The notes under the pieces are model-generated. The model was not told where the DNA came from. It was given only the letters and a program-made list of their open reading frames with translations, and ran no database searches. DNA of 64,000 bases from Berberis thunbergii (Eukaryota > Streptophyta > Magnoliopsida > Ranunculales > Berberidaceae): assembly GCA_003290165.1 (NCBI GenBank), contig QNQO01000684.1:62001-126000 (forward strand), read 5' to 3'. Below are positions 34,761 through 46,380 of this stretch, in pieces (position 1 is the stretch's first letter; each line of letters begins with the position of its first letter). The position numbers were made by a program, and so were the translations under genes.

Positions 34761-35772
34761 CTACCTGCTCTATTCTATTGAAGCTTGTGGCTTTTTTAAA
34801 AAACTAAGAAAACACTTGGGGAAGATACTAAGGGTGTGTTTCATTTTAGAGGTATGGTGCAGAAAGTAGGAACAAATTTTCCACCTTGAAGACAACCATG
34901 TATTTTTGCAAGTATTTTCAAAGGGGATGAGCTAAGAAAACATTTGCCACAAGTTTGTATAAAATCAAAAATATGGAGATCATCACCAAATTCATGTTCA
35001 TTATTTCTTCCTCTTTACCTCCTCTCCCCTCTCACTTTTGGCAAGTTTTCTTCGAGAAAAATTTCCCTTGAACCAAATTGTTCGTTTTCTTATAACCCAC
35101 TCATATGTGATATAAACACAATTGTGATTCATTTGAAATGACAACCAAGACTACAGCTTAAAGGTTCCCACCTGCAAATGATCAAATTCATCCCAAAAAA
35201 CACGAGCCTTTAAGACCGGACAAGCTAAGAGTAAATCTTGCACTGGTAACATCTTGAGCATCAACGTTTACAGACTCTGGCCTCTGTAGTGTTAACAATA
35301 AAAATAACCAGTTCTATTTTCTTGAAGAAACAAGTCCAGTTACGTGAGGACGACTTCCTGAAACATAAGAGAATAAACTAACCAACGGTATAAAAAGTTG
35401 TGAAAATGATTAAGATTTTTTATAAGAGTATATTTATGCAATTTTATTGTCGTGTTTCTCTAGCTAATTTTTCTTTATTAATCTCTGGAAACCAAAGGCA
35501 TATAAATTATTAATTTTAAATGATAAAGCTAAATAGGCATATTCTTATAGACTACAAATCCTTACATATAATTCCATTATATTGTTTAATGTTGTACACA
35601 GAAAAGAAGCAAAATAAATTCTCAAAATAAGAAAAATGGTGAATTGCCTCATACCTTAGGTTCCAAGTCATTTGTTTGAAATCTATATGATAAGGTAAGA
35701 TTCTTAATTGCGTTAATTTATATCATATCTTATATCACATATCATTCATTACAATGTGTTATAACTGCACAG
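34761..35772. other. CACTA interior, nothing recognised
   Basis: AT-rich sequence without a supported gene. 35640-35700 resembles the start of an exon/intron region but is not assignable. Confidence 0.45.
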
Positions 35773-36290
35773 GGAAATCCAGAGACTGGCCAAGTGCCTA
35801 GTGAGATAGATCATTACAAGAATGTATATTGTCGAAAAACGGGAGAATGGGTTCACGTGTCAGCGGAGGATAATTGGGTAAGAAATTGACTAGAAATTAA
35901 ATTATATAGGCGCTTAAGTTGTATCTTATCAGCTTTTAATTGTGTTATCACAGCAAAATATGGAGCTAATGCGCAATGAACCAACACCAGATGGTACTAA
36001 AAGGAGTGAATTGGAGATCATGACTGAGGTCCTTGGGACAAAATCAAGATATGTACGTGGCTAGGGCATGGAGCCAAGCTCATGGTAACCGCTAGATCAA
36101 GCTCCAAACGTAGTTTAATAGAGGTGAGTGCTAGTCATAGAGCTGAGAATGCTGAAAGAGAGAATCAACAATTACGTAAACGATTAGATGAGTTGACAGA
36201 TGAAATAAGGATGAAACAAACTACGATGGAGATGGAGTTATCTAAACGGGTGGACCAAATGCAAAATGACCAACAGAATCAGATACAAAT
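35773..36290 (+). pseudogene. CACTA-associated plant transposase (Transposase_24-like) remnant
   Basis: Exon 35773-35877, after a CACAG acceptor, reads ETGQVPSEIDHYKNVYCRKT and GEWVHVSAEDNW, then GTAAG. The next exon starts after CACAG at about 35955: QNMELMRNEP, then EIMTEVLGTKSRYVRG-stop. A frame change leads to a coiled-coil stretch (RENQQLRKRLDELTDEIRMK, 36082-36290). A VLG...YVRG block followed by a Gln-rich coil is the layout of the Ptta/En/Spm 'Transposase_24' family (PF03004, from memory), common in CACTA elements. It has at least one stop. No catalytic TnpD domain was found. Confidence 0.65.
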
Positions 36291-36299
36291 ATGTTTTCA

Positions 36300-38199
36300 T
36301 GTCAGGACATACGCAGCTGTCTGGAGGCTTGCGTCATTCACGGTAATGTTTATTTTTTCCAAGTCAAGTAATATTTTTTTTTCATTATGTTTTGCTTCTT
36401 AATATTTGTTTGTCAAGAACATGGCAAACAAATAATGTGAAGCATTCGAGTAGTTTAATTGTGAAGCATCTAAGTAGTATTTGTTAGTCGTTTAATTGTG
36501 AAGCATTTGAGTAGTATCTAAGTAGTATGAGTAGTATCAAGTATGAGTAGTATCTGTTAGAATCTGAGTAGTTTAACTGTGAAGCCACCTTTGCTCTCTT
36601 GTGTGATAGTATTTGACAAGGTGGGACTCAAAGATTGAAAGGGTTCTTGAACCCATCTTTTGTGTTAGCTTTATTTCCTAGAATTATGGAATGGGATTCT
36701 CAATGAGATATAGATTACAAGATATAGACAGATTGAAAGGAGGCTGAGACTATTTTCCCCCGAAAATAACACCAACAAAAGATACCATCTCAAACAAAAA
36801 GAACCTCCTCCCAACAACTTACATAACCCTTGAATCAGACACCTTGGCACTCCATAAACACCCTACACCAGCTGAATAACAAATTTTTGATTTCTAAGAT
36901 AAAAACATGCATGTAACTCTCTTTTTTCTCAATGAGTTTTCTATCCCATTCCAACAATTGTTTCACTGCACTGCTATAACCATTAATTATTACATGTTAT
37001 AACCATTAATTATTACATGCTATAACCATTAATTTAAAACTTTTGTGAAATGGTTGATGGAGTTTCGATCCTATATGCTATAAGCATTAATATTACATGC
37101 TAGAAGTGATTTCATATGGCTAAGATGGTGTTAAGTATATTTTGTAAAAGTGTTGAAGATTTTCCTGATTGGAAAAGTGATATCTTTCAATTGATGGTAA
37201 GAAAATGACTTTGTTACTTTCCCAAAATTTTGTAAAAACACTTCCAGAGAGTCTGCAACTTTCACCCACTAAAACTTGTTGTACTTGGAGCTTGGAAAGA
37301 GCAAGTTATAGCATTGAATGTGGGATGTTTGGGCTATATTTTCAAAACTACAGGCTGAGAAAGGAGAAGAAAAGCAAAGTGAGAAAGAAAGATCAAAGCA
37401 AACTCTGGTAATTGGGCTTTCTTTCTCAAACCTTACTGTTCATAACCTTACTGGGCATCATTCATTTTCTTTAATGATAATGAAGCATAAGTGGTTTATA
37501 TTTTAAACAGGTTGGGTGATACTATGAATGTCACTCATCTTACTTATATTTAAATGGGTTGTGTGCTATTGTGTGCTGATCTCTGAAGCATAGTCTTGTT
37601 GCTGTATGACAAGACTATTGTGTGCTGATTTGTGGAGTATGACAACATAGTCTTATGCTATTTGTGTGCTGTATTGTGTGCTGATTTATGAAGCATAGTC
37701 TTGTTGCCGTATGAAAACAACTTTGACAGTGGTTGGCTGGTCCAATTGTATTGTGTGCTGATTTGGTTGTCCAACATGCTTACCATATGAGATTTGTTTG
37801 TCCAACATGCTTACAATATGATTACCATATCTTTTGGCTGATTGAAAGATTGTTTTATTTTCAGAGATGAGAGCAATATTAATGGAGTCGAGGAGAGCGA
37901 CAATGATGAGAACCACTAGAAAAGATATTATTGTTTGAAGAAAGTACACCTCGAAGTCACCTGGCTACTCAACCAAGTTGTGGGTGTTGTTTAGCATGCA
38001 TATGCCGAAGAACTTCTGAATTCCACTATGGCGGAATTAATATTTACTTGATTTTTAGAAATTATTTATTGAATTTTAATTGATACGAAGTTTGTAGGAT
38101 TGTTAGTGGAGCTTAAAGATTGTTTTGATGATTATATTGTTAGACTTAATTTTCAAGATTTGTTCCATGACAGATTCGGTTAATTTTTTCATAAGATTG
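36300..38199. other. CACTA interior with short direct repeats
   Basis: 36430-36590 repeats TAATTGTGAAGCAT and GAGTAGTATCTAAGTAG. 36976-37045 has three tandem copies of a 22-23 bp TATAACCATTAATTATTACA-type unit. 37560-37760 repeats TTGTGTGCTGATTT and GAAGCATAGTCTTGTTGC. The open frame at 37205-37411 matches nothing I know. Confidence 0.6.
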
Positions 38200-39106
38200 T
38201 TGATAAATATCCAATGTTGGTTTAAGAGTAGTCAACAATTTGGCGATAGAAAATTGAAGGAAAATTTATAACCAAATCATTCCTTGATTAGGGTAGTTTA
38301 ACATGTTTTTTAAAGACAATTTTCCTGGGTATAAAACCAACAATTTGTCATGGTATTAAAATATTTCTGACGAAAACTATGTTGGTATTCATTAAATTTT
38401 CCTACAAAATTTTCTTGGAAAATGTTCAACTATTTGTTGTTTATTCTAAGCCTTTTTCAAGGAACATTTCATGGTTAAATATATTATATATTTATCAAGG
38501 AATAATGTTTTCTTGATGAAAGTATATTGTTTAGCTACAAAATTGTGTTTCCTTGGTATATATGCTTATGTGTTTATGAACAAATTTTTTTCTTGGTATA
38601 AGTAAATACCTCTTCCCACAAAATCACCCTTGGATTTACGAACCCTTTTCTGCAACAAAATGGATCGTTGGTAAAGATGTTTGAGTTTTAACAACGAATT
38701 TCCTTGGTAATTACTAACAATACCTATGAAAACTTTCGTTGATACACATGCATTTTACCAACGAAAAAATTATATGATAAAGGTTGTTACCTTTGCCAAC
38801 GCCAAATTTCCTTGATGATTTTAAGATTTTTCAAGAAAAAATTCATAGGTAAATAAAATAGTTTTTGCAACAAATAATTTGTTGGTAAATACATTTGATT
38901 TTTACCAACGAATTTCCTTGGTAGTTGTTAGTATTACCAACAAAACATTTCCTTGACTTAGCATGCCTTTTACCAACAAAAACTGTAATTCCTTGGCAAA
39001 TACCTTTAGCTACGGGGATGCCTCCAGGAACCCACCAACGAATTTTTTCCTTGTTAAAAATATTTTTCAACAAAATTTTGAGCTTTGTCAAGGATATTTT
39101 TTCTTG
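38200..39106. repeat. Right subterminal repeats and broken right end of the CACTA element
   Basis: Many copies of TTACCAACGAATTTCCTTGG and related forms (for example at about 38690, 38910 and 39040). The series runs to TTTTTTCTTG at 39106, where the canonical end would continue TAGTG. Instead repeat C begins with ACAACGCTTCAGG. Confidence 0.8.
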
Positions 39107-39199
39107 ACAACGCTTCAGGTTCAATCATCACGACGATACAATTACTTTTCAGAGATTCAGTGGACCGACTAGACACCCCACTAACTTGAGGGGAGTAGC
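39107..39199. repeat. Repeat C: pre-LTR segment
   Basis: 93 bp matching the end of repeats A and B (ACAACGCTTCAGGTTCAATC through GGGGAGTAGC). Joined directly to the broken CACTA end. Confidence 0.8.
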
Positions 39200-39637
39200 T
39201 GATGATACACTGAAATGGTATCTCTTCTACACCGTACACGTGTCATGATGATCTCGAGAAATAGTAGGCCCAAGCATCAGCTCGATACTAAACCGGCCTA
39301 AGCAATTCCAAGCCCACACAATGCAGTCTGCCCAACAGACCCGAAATCATTACAGCCTGCAAAGCCCACGCATCTCACAACTATCTTCAATACCTATAAT
39401 TAAGCTCGCTAAGCAAGTATCTCAAGGATCAACTTCAGACATGCAAGACAACAACACTTTGCTTCCAACAAGGAAACAAATACCAGAGTATATGTCACAC
39501 TTGAAGACTTCTATCTATGGACTACTCTCGGATTGGAAACTATCTCCTGTATCTAGAAGCACAAGGCTAACAAGGAAACTCCCCTTCTCAGCACAACTCC
39601 TAGTTAGAAAAGGATATCCACGAAGATCTTCTTCCCT
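39200..39637 (+). repeat. LTR C, Tat-like, 3'-truncated
   Basis: Starts TGATGATACACTG and follows LTR A closely until CTTCTTCCCTAAA, about 70% of the way through. The TATA region and 3' end are missing. Confidence 0.75.
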
Positions 39638-41060
39638 AAAATGCAACCCAATACTTGATTTAGTCCCCAAACAACCCTATAAATAACTCGGATAACTGTC
39701 ATTTTTGGTGATGAAACATAATACAATTTAGCTCAGAACATCTCTGTAAACTCAGTTCCATTGTTTTGTTACTGTGGTCAAAATAATACCAACAACATAC
39801 AACAATACAAAACATAATAGCAACAATAGAAACATTCACCAATATATAACTTTCGTATGACGTGATATGCCCATTAAGCATGTAAAACATCAAAATTTAC
39901 AATAATCAGATCTAAAATCATGAATGGAATGCAAAAAAAATTTCTTATTCACCCATAACAGGGATTATCCAATATTAGAGGTTAATTACTAACATACAAA
40001 CCAATATTAACACTCAATCTGAATTAGATAGGGTCATACTCACACCAATATTATAACAAAAATTCTAACTATTTCCTTCACGTGTTTTACAAATTAAGAG
40101 ATTCAACAAAAAAAAAAAAAAACAAACAAACAAGCAAAACTCATTTCAACTCCAAAGTAAATAGAGAAGAGTGAGAGGCGAAAACTTCACATGCATCTAC
40201 TCACCTGGTTGGTTAATTTGTAGCTCCATAATCCACCAAAGGAAAGATGATTTCACTATATTTCTGACCAGGAATAGGACATATCACCAGATTATTTGTT
40301 TTAGTCGAACGATAACTTTGAAAAGACAAATTTCCAATTTTTTTTTAATTTTGGGAGAAATACGATGGGGGGCAGGTAAAATAAGAATTGCCCCCACATT
40401 CAAAGACCCCTTTTTACCATTTGAAAGAACTTGTTTCAGTTGCATATCATAAGGGATTCTAACAACTACTTCAAATATAGTATCAGGAAGTACCTTTGTG
40501 GAACCTTAATATGCACGGGTTTATTAGCTAAATGTAAATTGGCACATACAATACGCCCAATTGCTTCTTGTGGATTTTCACAACTCTGTTGTGCAAAAAT
40601 AGGATATGCCTGTGAAATAAATGTCCAATCAACATCGAGATCGATACATAAATGGATCAAGTCATCTGCTTCTTTACCCAAGAAAATATATTTCTTGTTT
40701 TGCATAGTTCAATCATTAATCCCCGAGACTTTCTACAATAAATTTGGTATGCGAAGATCCAACTACCAACTTTGGAATTCAGTTGAGTCTAGCCCTTGAA
40801 CACTAAACTCTAAATTAACATGCATGACTGAAACAATCAACATTCAGTCCCAAAACCCCAATGTTCTTACATGAAAAACATGGATTTGTAAGGACTTGAA
40901 CTCAAATCATACATGCACGCTTAATCAACTATCTAAGCAAAAACTCAGGGCTGGTATAGGGTTTCACTACCCTGATTTCAATAGAAATCAACAACCAATC
41001 TCTTTCATTAAGACTCCCATCAAATTCTTAGCGTCTCTGCTAGTCTCAAACACTATTTTC
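39638..41060. repeat. Repeat X, copy C, with an unoccupied MULE site
   Basis: Matches 52060-52878 and 59396-59490 of copy D. ATAGGGTTT at 40956-40964 occurs once here, whereas in copy D it occurs on both sides of the MULE. The petA insertion at 40241-40750 is absent from copy D. No gene otherwise. Confidence 0.8.
40241..40750 (-). pseudogene. petA: Nuclear copy of plastid petA (cytochrome f), 5' part
   Basis: Cytochrome f is the c-type heme subunit of the thylakoid b6f complex. The minus strand gives an ATG at 40705, then [20 protein letters not shown] and [18 protein letters not shown], and in a shifted frame [16 protein letters not shown] and LNVGA, ending near [11 protein letters not shown]. 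The heme motif CANCH reads CANLH, so the second Cys is lost. Frameshifts follow. The leader upstream of the ATG also looks plastid-derived. Copy D lacks the segment, so it is a plastid DNA insertion of about 510 bp into repeat X. Confidence 0.88.
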
Positions 41061-41568
41061 TAGAGGTGGACACGGGATGGGATGGACCTCACCCATATCC
41101 CATCTGGTATGCTCGGGATCGAGATGGAATAAACCTCATCCAAACCCTGTCCCATCCCAAACAGGTTCGGGATAGGATGAGTATATACTAAATAGTCCTC
41201 CAATTAAGAATAACAAACAAATTCATCTCACATTGCTCACAGATAATTAATGTCTAATTTATGTACATGTAACTTTCCTCATAACAATATTAAATGTCAT
41301 ATAAAATCTATGGTTCAATGAACTTACAAATTTTTATGTTAAGCATTCTCTATGTGATACAAACTAAAGTTTCTTTTTATGAAGCAAGTAAGTTTTCAAT
41401 CAATAGAGGTTTTAACTTAATTTCAACACATCCTAAACTTTCATTTAGAAGAGTAGTTTGATTAACATTAATAATAACAAAAATTAAATAAATAAGTTCA
41501 GGATGGGAGGGGATGGGCAGGATTGAAAATCTCCATCCCGATCTCATCCCATTTGAGAAGGAACGGGA
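41061..41568 (+). mobile_element. Small DNA transposon, hAT-like terminus, right end lost
   Basis: Starts TAGAGGTGGACACGGGATGG and is rich in GGGATGGGAT and CCATCCC blocks at both sides. The right end is cut by a CACTA element at 41569. A diverged copy lies at 59491-59909 and a terminus on the other strand at 15640-15817. No coding sequence. Confidence 0.55.
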
Positions 41569-41954
41569 CACTACACCACAAGTTGCGATTAATAGCATTT
41601 TATTATAGCGTTTTTATACTTTGTGCTATGAAAAGTTCAAAAGTTCCAAGTTCCAAGTTCCAGTAACATTCCAGTTTTAAAACGCAATAGAAAAAAAAGC
41701 CCGCTCGATTTTGGAGAAATGTTAAAGCGTTCCCTCACAAAAAAAAAAAGCCAAGAAATTTTCTCTCGTTGTTGCCCTCACAGTGTATTGCGAAAGCGAG
41801 CTAGAGATAGAGGGGGAGATCGAGATCTAGGGACAGAGAGCGAGGGAGATGGAGAGATCAAGTGAGAGAGTGAGGGAAATCGAGAGTCAGGGAGATGCAC
41901 AAACCCATTACAACACACAGCTTCGTCTCCGAACCCTCAGCGGCTGAAGCAAAA

Positions 41955-42047
41955 ATGTTGTCACACAAGACGTTCATCATGAAGAAGATGAGGCAGAACA
42001 AGCCCACCCCTCACTGGGTCTACAATGAGGACTGACAACACCATCAG
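41955..42047 (+). pseudogene. RPL39: Ribosomal protein L39 (eL39) first exon, captured
   Basis: eL39 is a 51-residue protein of the large ribosomal subunit exit tunnel. From ATG at 41955 the frame reads MLSHKTFIMKKMRQNKPTPH, then W; after a one-base shift near 42020 it continues MRTDNTIR, then AG/GTCTAC as a splice donor. The order SHKTF, KKMRQN, HW and MRTDNTIR is diagnostic. A few residues (KKLGK-like) are deleted after KK. The upstream purine-rich stretch (41790-41950) resembles a 5' leader. The remaining exon was not found. Confidence 0.82.
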
Positions 42048-43221
42048 GTCTACTCAAAATCAAAAACCCCCAAATCTCATTTTTTTCGTCTTTTCATCAA
42101 ACACCTTGTTCAATTGGTTTTTTGTATTACGGTTGCATAATTTGATAGGTTCTTTCGATAATATCAGTGAAATTTCTTAAATTATAATTTCAATTTTTTT
42201 GGGTGGAGAGTTTATTTCCCGTTAGGGAGTAATCTCCACTTTTGCCTTTACTTTTATTTTTTTAATTGCATATGAAATTAATGAATCAAGTACTGTAGCA
42301 ATTGAGAAATTAGTTTAAAGGGTAAAACCCAATTGAGCGCAAAATGGATGGTTTTTGTCACAAATGGCATTGGTTACTTTTCCATGAACAAACCTCACCC
42401 ATTGAAGGTGTTATTCCCAATTGCACCTTATGACCTGAACCGAAGTGTGTTTTTGTTTTTGTTTTTGCTTTATACATGCTATCACCACAACCAACAAGAG
42501 TTTGATTCTCTTTCTGAACCCAATCCGTGAATACTTTAGTTCAATAGAGAAAAGTTGAATTGCAACACATTATGCTACATTTTCCAGCACAACACCCAAA
42601 AATCAACATATCCCTGAAACACATCTTAAAGTAGATAAGCTAACTATGATGCAAGAAAGTCTAGCTAGTGTGTTATCAATTTTTATTGTTGAAATGTCCA
42701 AGTGTCTGTTTATCTAAAATATTTATTCTAATCTCTCATCAATTTCGTCAACAGTCTTGAATGTAACTAGCAAAGGATCTAGGTTCATGCTCCCTAGCTT
42801 AACAAGTATATTCGGAAAACAAGATTATAGTATATATAAGGAACTGCTTCTTAGTTCAAAATCATGTAGCAAAACATTACTACACTATTGAAACAAATAC
42901 ATGCATTACGCCTCTGCGTTAAGCAGCTCCTTTGCAATACAGGTGATTCAAATTTGAATTTAATCCACTGCAAAGAACAAACAAGGTATTGTAATGTGAA
43001 AAATAATTTCTTCTTGAAATGTGAATTATTGTGGGAAAGACCTATACAAGCCCAATCTTTGGTTGAAGATGTGTTTAGTCTTTTAACAATTAATTTTGAT
43101 ATTATATATGCATCGTTGTGGGATGCAGCATTATAGGCTTATCTAATCACAATTTTTTGGTTTTGTTGCATTATAGGTGAACTTAAGAATTTGTGATCAT
43201 CTTTGACAGTGACCTTCTCCA
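42048..43221. other. Sequence between captured gene pieces
   Basis: T-rich. It may be RPL39 intron followed by the sulfate transporter 5' flank. An 82-codon open frame at 42888-43136 matches nothing I know. Confidence 0.4.
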
Positions 43222-45280
43222 ATGGCTCATTCAGAGGACAAGCTAGACACGAAGCAGATTGATGCGAGAAGTATGTCATCCTCACATCTCCATGCAGAAG
43301 GACCACCAACACCGCATATCCACAAGGTTGGCAAACCCTCTCAGGAAAACTGGTTGAAGGATGTAAAAAACACATTGAAGGAGAATTTTCTTCGCAGATG
43401 ACCCTTTGTGTTCTTTCAATCTTTCAAGGACCAACCAAAGTCTAGAAAGTTCATTATTGGCATCCAGGCCGTTTTTCCTATTCTTGAGTGGGGGAGACAT
43501 TACACTCTAGCTAAATTTAAGAGAGATCTCATTGCGAGACTCACTATTGCGAGTCTATGCATTCCTCATGTAGGTACATAACTTTGTTTAAATCAAAGAA
43601 TAAAAATTTGAACTACTGAATCTAAGAATCTAACAATGATCTGATGTGTATAATAGGACATTAAGTATGCAAAGCTTGCTAATTTGGATCCCCAATATGG
43701 ACTATGTAAGTTATTTTTCTGATTGAAAAAACTTGCATCTGCTCATTTAGATTTTGTTATTTATTTTATGTTCCTTGATGTGTATACTCAAGCTTTGTTC
43801 CTCCATTGATTTACGCTTTCATGGGAAGTTCACGAGATATTGGCATTGGACCCGTGGTTGTGGTGTATTTGTTGCTAGGGACTCCTTCGGATGAAATTGA
43901 TCTAGTTAAAAATGCAGAAGAGCATCGTCGACTTGCATTTACTGCTACTTTCTTCACCGGTGTCACTCAAGCTGCATATGGCTTTCTCAGGTAACTTATC
44001 TCGTTCTAGGAATCGTCTTCCTTGCTATTTCTTGGCGATTTGTCTCACAATTGTACTAGTAATGTTGTTTTTTATGTGTTTCAGATTAGGGTTCTTTATA
44101 GATTTCCTCTCCCATGCAGCCATTGTTGGGTTTATGGGTGAGACAGCTATTACGATTGCCCTTCAATAGCTTAAAGGTTTTTTGGGCATTAAGAAATCTA
44201 CAAAGAAAATTGACACTGTTTCTGTAATGAAGTTTGTCGTTCATTCAACACATCATGGGGTAAACTCTCATAACCTCTAACAAATCCTAAAATTTCCTTG
44301 TTTTTTAATGACATATATTAACAAGTTTGGGTTTCAATTGCAAGTTACTAAAATTTATGCTTTACCCCAATTACAGTGGAACTGGTAGACTATAGTCATC
44401 GGATAGGCATTCTTACTTTTCATTCTTGTCACTAAGTACATAGTATGACTCTCTACTCTTTACCTTCATTTGTTATCCTTTATTCAATTTTTTGGTTTCC
44501 TAATTTATCTATGCTATGTAAACACAGGGAAAGAAGAATAGGAAACTTTTCTGGGTACCAACAATTGCTCGTTTGATATATGTTATCCTGTCTACTATTT
44601 TTGTGTACATCACCAGGGCGAACAAGGATGGTGTTTCTATTGTAAGGAATGTGTGCTATTTATTGATATCTTTTACCCTTGACTCAAAAAAACATGGAAA
44701 ACTAATGGTATTGCTAATGTTAAACACATTGACAAAGGTGTCAATCCATCATCAATGAACCTAATTTACTTTAGAGGTGACAATCTCATGAAAGGTGTAA
44801 GAATCGGTATTGTAGCTGGCATGATCGCATTGACAGTAAGCCCCATATTAACCTAATGTTAGTCATTTATCAAGAAATGTTTTATAGTTTAGGTGTTCAA
44901 CAAGTTCTTTTGGATTGATCAGGAAGCCATAGCAATTGGAAGAACATTTGCAGCCATGAAAGACTATCAACTGGATGGAAACAAAGAAATGGTGGCACTA
45001 GGATCAATGAACATTGTTGGATCAATGCATTCATTGATAGTTATGACTATTGAAGCAATTCAAAATGCTCAATTGCATATTTTGTAGACTATTATTCCGC
45101 ACACACTTCCTACATTCAGTTGAACATATATAAACCAGATGAGGAGTGCCTTGAATGGATTGAACTCTTTCTTTTTTCAGGTTCCTTTTCTCGTTCAGTT
45201 GTAAATTACATGGCTGGTTACAAAACTGTCATTTCCAACATTGTGATATCATTAGTCGTAATCCGATTTGTTAGATGTAA
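43222..45280 (+). pseudogene. Group-1-like sulfate transporter (SULTR), nine exons with introns, truncated
   Basis: SULTRs are proton-coupled sulfate carriers with about 12 membrane helices and a C-terminal STAS domain. Approximate exons: 43222-43569 (KDQPKSRKFIIGIQAVFPIL, EWGRHYTLAKF), 43657-43705 (KYAKLANLDPQYGLY), about 43790-43990 (PPLIYAFMGSSRDIGIGPVV), 44085-44259 (DFLSHAAIVGFMGETAITIA), 44377-44442, 44528-44641 (IYVILSTIFVYITRA), about 44718-44835 (HIDKGVNPSSMN), 44923-about 45040 (EAIAIGRTFAAMKDYQLDGN), 45181-about 45280 (GSFSRSVVNYMAGYKTVISN). GT and AG borders are kept. Stops occur near 43399, 44168, 44388 and 44408. The later helices and STAS domain are absent. Confidence 0.92.
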
Positions 45281-46180
45281 TCCAATTTGTTTCCATGTTA
45301 TAATTAAGTTTTCCATTACTAATTAGCTGGTGATGGATGCATATGCATAATTTATGCCCCTACCATGTGGCATAATTGGTCGGTCAACAGTTATTAGGAC
45401 CTGAGATTGATCGCCCCGTGCAATTTAAAGCACGATACGTTGCTGCGCACATGGCAAGAGTGCCAATTCATAAAATGGTTTGGCTGCTTGTTTAAGAGGG
45501 TAGATTTTAGTAGGTATATTGCATCATGTGTGGCGTTAATTATTCATAGTTCAGTGCGAATTAACATACTAAATCCAAATCCTTTTTTTTTCTTCATTTG
45601 TTTGATGATTGAATCACTCATGTTGAAAAAAGTCATTAATTAATTAATGAGTACCCAATTTAATTAAAATGCAATCAATTGCTCTCTTAGAGTCTGATTG
45701 AATCCATATTTTCCTTTTGATTTGGTCACCACAATTTCAGGTCCTTTTCTACAGCTTTAATCTAAATGCATAGAATGTATCTGAAATTTGTCCCCACACT
45801 AAACATTAGTTTTAATGTTCCTTTCTAACCTGCTTCAGTAGAGGATTGAAACGATTCATCACCACCGCAATGATCTACGGAACAACACCAACCATGACGT
45901 TGTTCAAAGCTCAAATGAGAATGTTGAGTTGAACCAACATCAACAAATGAAGGAAGGCGAGAACCAAAGCAATGAAGTTGGAAATTGGAAAGGATTGTGA
46001 TTCGATGTAATACATTATATTTATTATTCAACTGACATAAATGTAGTATGATCTTTATTATTTGATAAATTTTGTGATTTGATGTAATACATTATCTTAT
46101 TAATTACATTACTTTGCCTCCATTCATGAAAAAGTTTAAGTTTGGCACATTTCGATTTTTATTTTCTAGAAATAAAACTT
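45281..46180. other. CACTA interior right of the SULTR piece
   Basis: No further transporter exon was recognised. 45830-46000 has a Gln/Asn/His-rich stretch without a clear frame. AT-rich otherwise. Confidence 0.45.
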
Positions 46181-46275
46181 ATAAGATGTTATAAAAAGCC
46201 ATTTGATAGCACTAGATGAATGCTATAGAAAAAAAATGACTTGAGAAACGCTTTAGAAACTAATACAATAACATT

Positions 46276-46345
46276 TGTTAAATGTTACGTGAGGGAAGAC
46301 AATAGCGTTTCTGAATGTTACGTGAGGGAAGACAATAGCGTTTCA
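46276..46345. repeat. 33-bp direct duplication in the CACTA right subterminal region
   Basis: AATGTTACGTGAGGGAAGAC followed by AATAGCGTTTC occurs twice in tandem. Confidence 0.9.
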
Positions 46346-46380
46346 GAAACGCTATGGTATACTCTACCTAAACGATTCGA

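Larger units (their letters stand above)
28724..39106. mobile_element. CACTA (En/Spm-type) DNA transposon, 10.4 kb
   Basis: The left end reads CCCTACAAGAAATC, one base from the classic CACTACAAGAAA terminus. Both ends (about 28740-29870 and 38200-39100) are packed with variants of TACCAACGAATTTCCTTGG, the kind of subterminal repeat CACTA transposases bind. The right end stops at TTTCTTG, lacking the final TAGTG. The interior has a plant transposase-associated gene remnant (35773-36290). I see no TnpD-like transposase. It interrupts LTR B. The flanks are not a simple 3-bp duplication, so the right junction was rearranged. Confidence 0.85.
41569..46380. mobile_element. CACTA-type element carrying RPL39 and sulfate transporter pieces
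   Basis: The left end is CACTACACCACAAGTTGCG, with the CACTACACCA terminus usual for plant CACTA elements. Subterminal TAGCGTTTT and GTTCCCTCAC blocks at the left have counterparts GTGAGGGAA and AATAGCGTTT at 46200-46380, which mark the right part. The terminal TGTAGTG at the right is not visible, so the right end is lost or approximate. No transposase is recognised. The inside is mainly host gene pieces with introns, so this is a gene-carrying, non-autonomous element. Confidence 0.7.

Noticed and set aside
40241..40750. A functional petA gene or plastid contig
   Set aside because: The heme Cys is changed, frames are shifted, the gene is truncated, and both flanks are nuclear repeat X.
43222..45280. 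A functional sulfate transporter gene
   Set aside because: Several in-frame stops, missing later helices and STAS domain, and position inside a CACTA element.
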